The notes below the pieces were generated by a model. That model was not told the origin of the DNA. It was given only the letters and a program-made list of their open reading frames with translations, and ran no database searches. Of a DNA stretch of 64,000 nt, positions 63,101 to 64,000 are shown piece after piece. This DNA comes from Pseudopedobacter beijingensis (GTDB taxonomy: Bacteria; Bacteroidota; Bacteroidia; Sphingobacteriales; Sphingobacteriaceae): positions 62,001-126,000 of the forward strand of contig NZ_JBHUDG010000005.1 in the NCBI RefSeq assembly GCF_042678145.1, read 5' to 3'. Numbering within the stretch: the first letter of the stretch is position 1; every line of letters begins with the position of its first letter. The translations under genes and the position numbers were made by a program.

Positions 63101-64000
63101 AAACAGATACCGAAAATAATGATCTGTTAAAAATCAGTGTCACTAACTTTAGCGAAGTCATCCCCAAAAAAGACATTGATTTTATTTTTGATCAGTTCTA
63201 TCAATTGGATAATGAGAAAAAAAACCTGGGATATGGTATTGGCTTATCCCTTTGCAAAAGATTAATAGAACTCCATCATGGAGAAATCTTTGTAGAAAGC
63301 TCTGCTGAAAAAGGAACAAGTTTTAATATTCTTCTTAAACTGGGTCAGGAACATATCAGTTCTGATGAACGTACTTCTACAACCCCTACTTTACAAGACG
63401 AACAGCTTTTTGTAGTCAACGAAAAAGCAGTTTCGACACCGTTAGTTGACCATGATATTCCAGAAAGTCAAAATATTTTGCAAAGCCTATTAATAGTGGA
63501 AGACAATATTGAACTTCAGGCATTTATTAAGAATATTTTCGACAAACGTTATAAAGTCTTTATAGCAGATAATGGGCAAACAGCTATTGAATTAACTCAA
63601 CAAAACCCTATAGATCTTATCATCAGCGATATTCAGATGCCCATTATGAATGGTTTTGAACTATGTAAAAACATCAAAACAAACTTATTAACAAGCCATA
63701 TCCCTATTATCCTTTTAACAGCCAAAACATCCACAACACATCAGGAAGAAGGATATTATACAGGAGCCGACGCCTATATAACCAAACCATTTAACGCAAA
63801 AATTCTCGAGTTAAGAGTTTCTAATTTATTGGAAACCCGAGCCGCTTTGATTAGGAAGTTTAAAAAGGATGCTATACTTGAACCTCAAAAACTGGCAGTA
63901 ACTTCACCCGACGAAACCTTCTTAGAAAAAGCAATTTCAATTGTAGAAAAAAACATAGATAATCCTGATTTTAATGCCAGCATATTTGTCGATCAGATGA
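60169..64000 (+). CDS. Hybrid two-component system regulator (HTCS), truncated by the window edge
   Basis: The ATG at 60169-60171 opens a frame uninterrupted to the end of the window (more than 1277 codons). Order: signal peptide (ending TFAQ), a double beta-propeller of Reg_prop repeats (about 40-690, each ending in G(N/Y)LW(F/I)G-type motifs), a Y_Y_Y domain (about 700-780), and one membrane helix (about 790-810). Next come a histidine kinase with SHDFRTPL (His840) and an ATPase core, then a receiver with acidic Glu1111/Asp1112, phospho-acceptor Asp1154 and Lys1206. The start of the C-terminal AraC helix-turn-helix is just reached. This design makes it sensor and transcription activator in one chain; the ligand is usually a periplasmic oligosaccharide. 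It lies next to the GH88/heparinase locus and probably binds the 22-bp direct repeats found there. Confidence 0.93.
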   Translation, partial: MKACFFFCILLFQMLLQATFAQHLNSIPEDFKFQHFTSANGLSQRSVMAIVQDKKGYLWFGTRDGLNKFDGNKFIIYRHDLNDPNSLSNNNIHAIYEDFTGNLWVGTQNGLNRYNPTEDNFIRYKSGNNSNDLTGNIISYITNINKEVIWVATENGISEINTINQKITHIQKNKSPDNSLSENKVRYILPTKNGNIWICNTRYIDYYNIKSKTFQRFDYPKKNSTSIHFNDLPTLYIDHNNTLWLGYEGGLAVYDHSLKRFIDFEFRQEKAITTAVRSISEDLHGNLWIGSYSGLYILGADQADLKHIIHDENNPTSLSQNSIYKIIRDSRGDMWIGTWADGLNYYNRDNDAFKHISFGTTNNKLNYRVISGITEDSNGNLWIGTEGGGLNFLNRTTKKLTYFKNIPGDPNSLSANNVKAVIIDNKKNIWIGMHDGGVNLLRPNQQPYKFHKIDFPKEHNLSLKSYKVLTLFEDTQGNIWIGTLTGGLIFYNTQTQTLSRIDKDIRTIMSIAQTEHPDILLIGGDKGLETFNINTHKRSKISLKNINQETSDIYVNCLFIDNFNNYWVGTEGFGVYIYDPKRKKAKVYGIKDGLPNDIIYGILSDNNGNIWVSTNNGISKINIESGSIKNYNQSDGLQGNEFNYGSFYKTKSKDLFFGGTNGLTYFNPNDIRKNTFIPTIDINNIDVNNLPYSRITNSTPQIILEYNENNFSIDFTSLSYMHPEKNEFEYMLEGNDRKWNNAGAQRKAVYTNIKAGNYIFRVKGSNNDGIWSHKEASLNIKVLPAPWRSWWAYTIYAIILGGVIVYIRRLILLRIKERKEKEKSEQINQLKLRLFTDISHDFRTPLTLIIGPLEKMVDEKIGNEYIQQQHDVMLRNAKMLLQLINQVLDFRKSESNDLTLQATQENIIPFIKDIKNSFNSLAAIKNIDYQLIVDKNEILVWFDHIKLKKVLFNLLSNAFKFSNDNSEVIIELSTISRKTDTENNDLLKISVTNFSEVIPKKDIDFIFDQFYQLDNEKKNLGYGIGLSLCKRLIELHHGEIFVESSAEKGTSFNILLKLGQEHISSDERTSTTPTLQDEQLFVVNEKAVSTPLVDHDIPESQNILQSLLIVEDNIELQAFIKNIFDKRYKVFIADNGQTAIELTQQNPIDLIISDIQMPIMNGFELCKNIKTNLLTSHIPIILLTAKTSTTHQEEGYYTGADAYITKPFNAKILELRVSNLLETRAALIRKFKKDAILEPQKLAVTSPDETFLEKAISIVEKNIDNPDFNASIFVDQM

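Overview
The window looks like a chromosomal segment of a polysaccharide-degrading Bacteroidota, most likely a Sphingobacteriaceae (Pedobacter-like) organism. The evidence is two SusC/SusD loci, a hybrid two-component regulator, a type IX secretion C-terminal domain, TTTG/TAnnTTTG promoters, a CTnDOT-like MobA/MobB pair, and AT-rich DNA with dense, mostly lipoprotein or secreted, carbohydrate enzymes. The species assignment is inference.

Layout. (1) 0.04-10 kb, minus strand: a pectin-type polysaccharide utilization locus (PUL): SusC, SusD, a Fn3/beta-helix surface lipoprotein and two PL1-type pectate lyases. It has an 18-bp perfect palindrome upstream of susC, a 7-bp-period repeat array at the start of the last gene and a MITE-like element inside the locus. 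(2) 10.2-17.6 kb: a compact operon holding an autoinducer-synthase/GNAT-like acyltransferase, an Rv1355c-type fusion of an E1/ThiF adenylating domain with a nitroreductase domain, a 7TMR-DISM histidine kinase, a receiver-kinase hybrid, and a frameshifted receiver protein, with a convergent receiver protein behind it. This is the best candidate for an undescribed signalling or small-molecule system. (3) 17.7-23.4 kb: the xylose operon (LacI-type repressor with a TTG start, xylB, xylA, SSS symporter) with a clear promoter/operator. (4) 23.4-26 kb: housekeeping der, era, initiator tRNA-Met and tRNA-Glu.

(5) About 26-38.2 kb: a mobilizable island inserted at the 3' part of tRNA-Glu. It has a serine recombinase whose last dozen codons are antisense tRNA-Glu, a 53-aa small gene, a large nested inverted-repeat structure, a DUF3408 protein, a putative oriT, MobA and MobB. 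Its cargo is a tight five-gene cassette: XRE-DNA methyltransferase, PD-(D/E)XK-N6-methyltransferase (type IIG-like), GIY-YIG protein, 63-aa protein and a Rad50-like ATPase with a zinc hook. This is a credible and possibly undescribed defence system.

(6) 38.3-64 kb: a uronate-containing glycan PUL, probably for a glycosaminoglycan-like polymer. It holds a CE7 esterase, two paralogous NHL-propeller proteins (one fused to a heparinase II/III module, the other carrying a T9SS tail), two further heparinase II/III proteins, an M14-type peptidase lipoprotein, SusC/SusD, a surface lipoprotein, a GH88 unsaturated glucuronyl hydrolase, and an HTCS hybrid regulator that runs off the right edge. Two intergenic regions 13 kb apart share a 22-bp-spaced direct repeat, the probable HTCS operator. 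In the inferred pathway, lyases cut the polymer, SusCD imports the oligosaccharides, GH88 removes the unsaturated uronic acid, and the HTCS senses a periplasmic intermediate.
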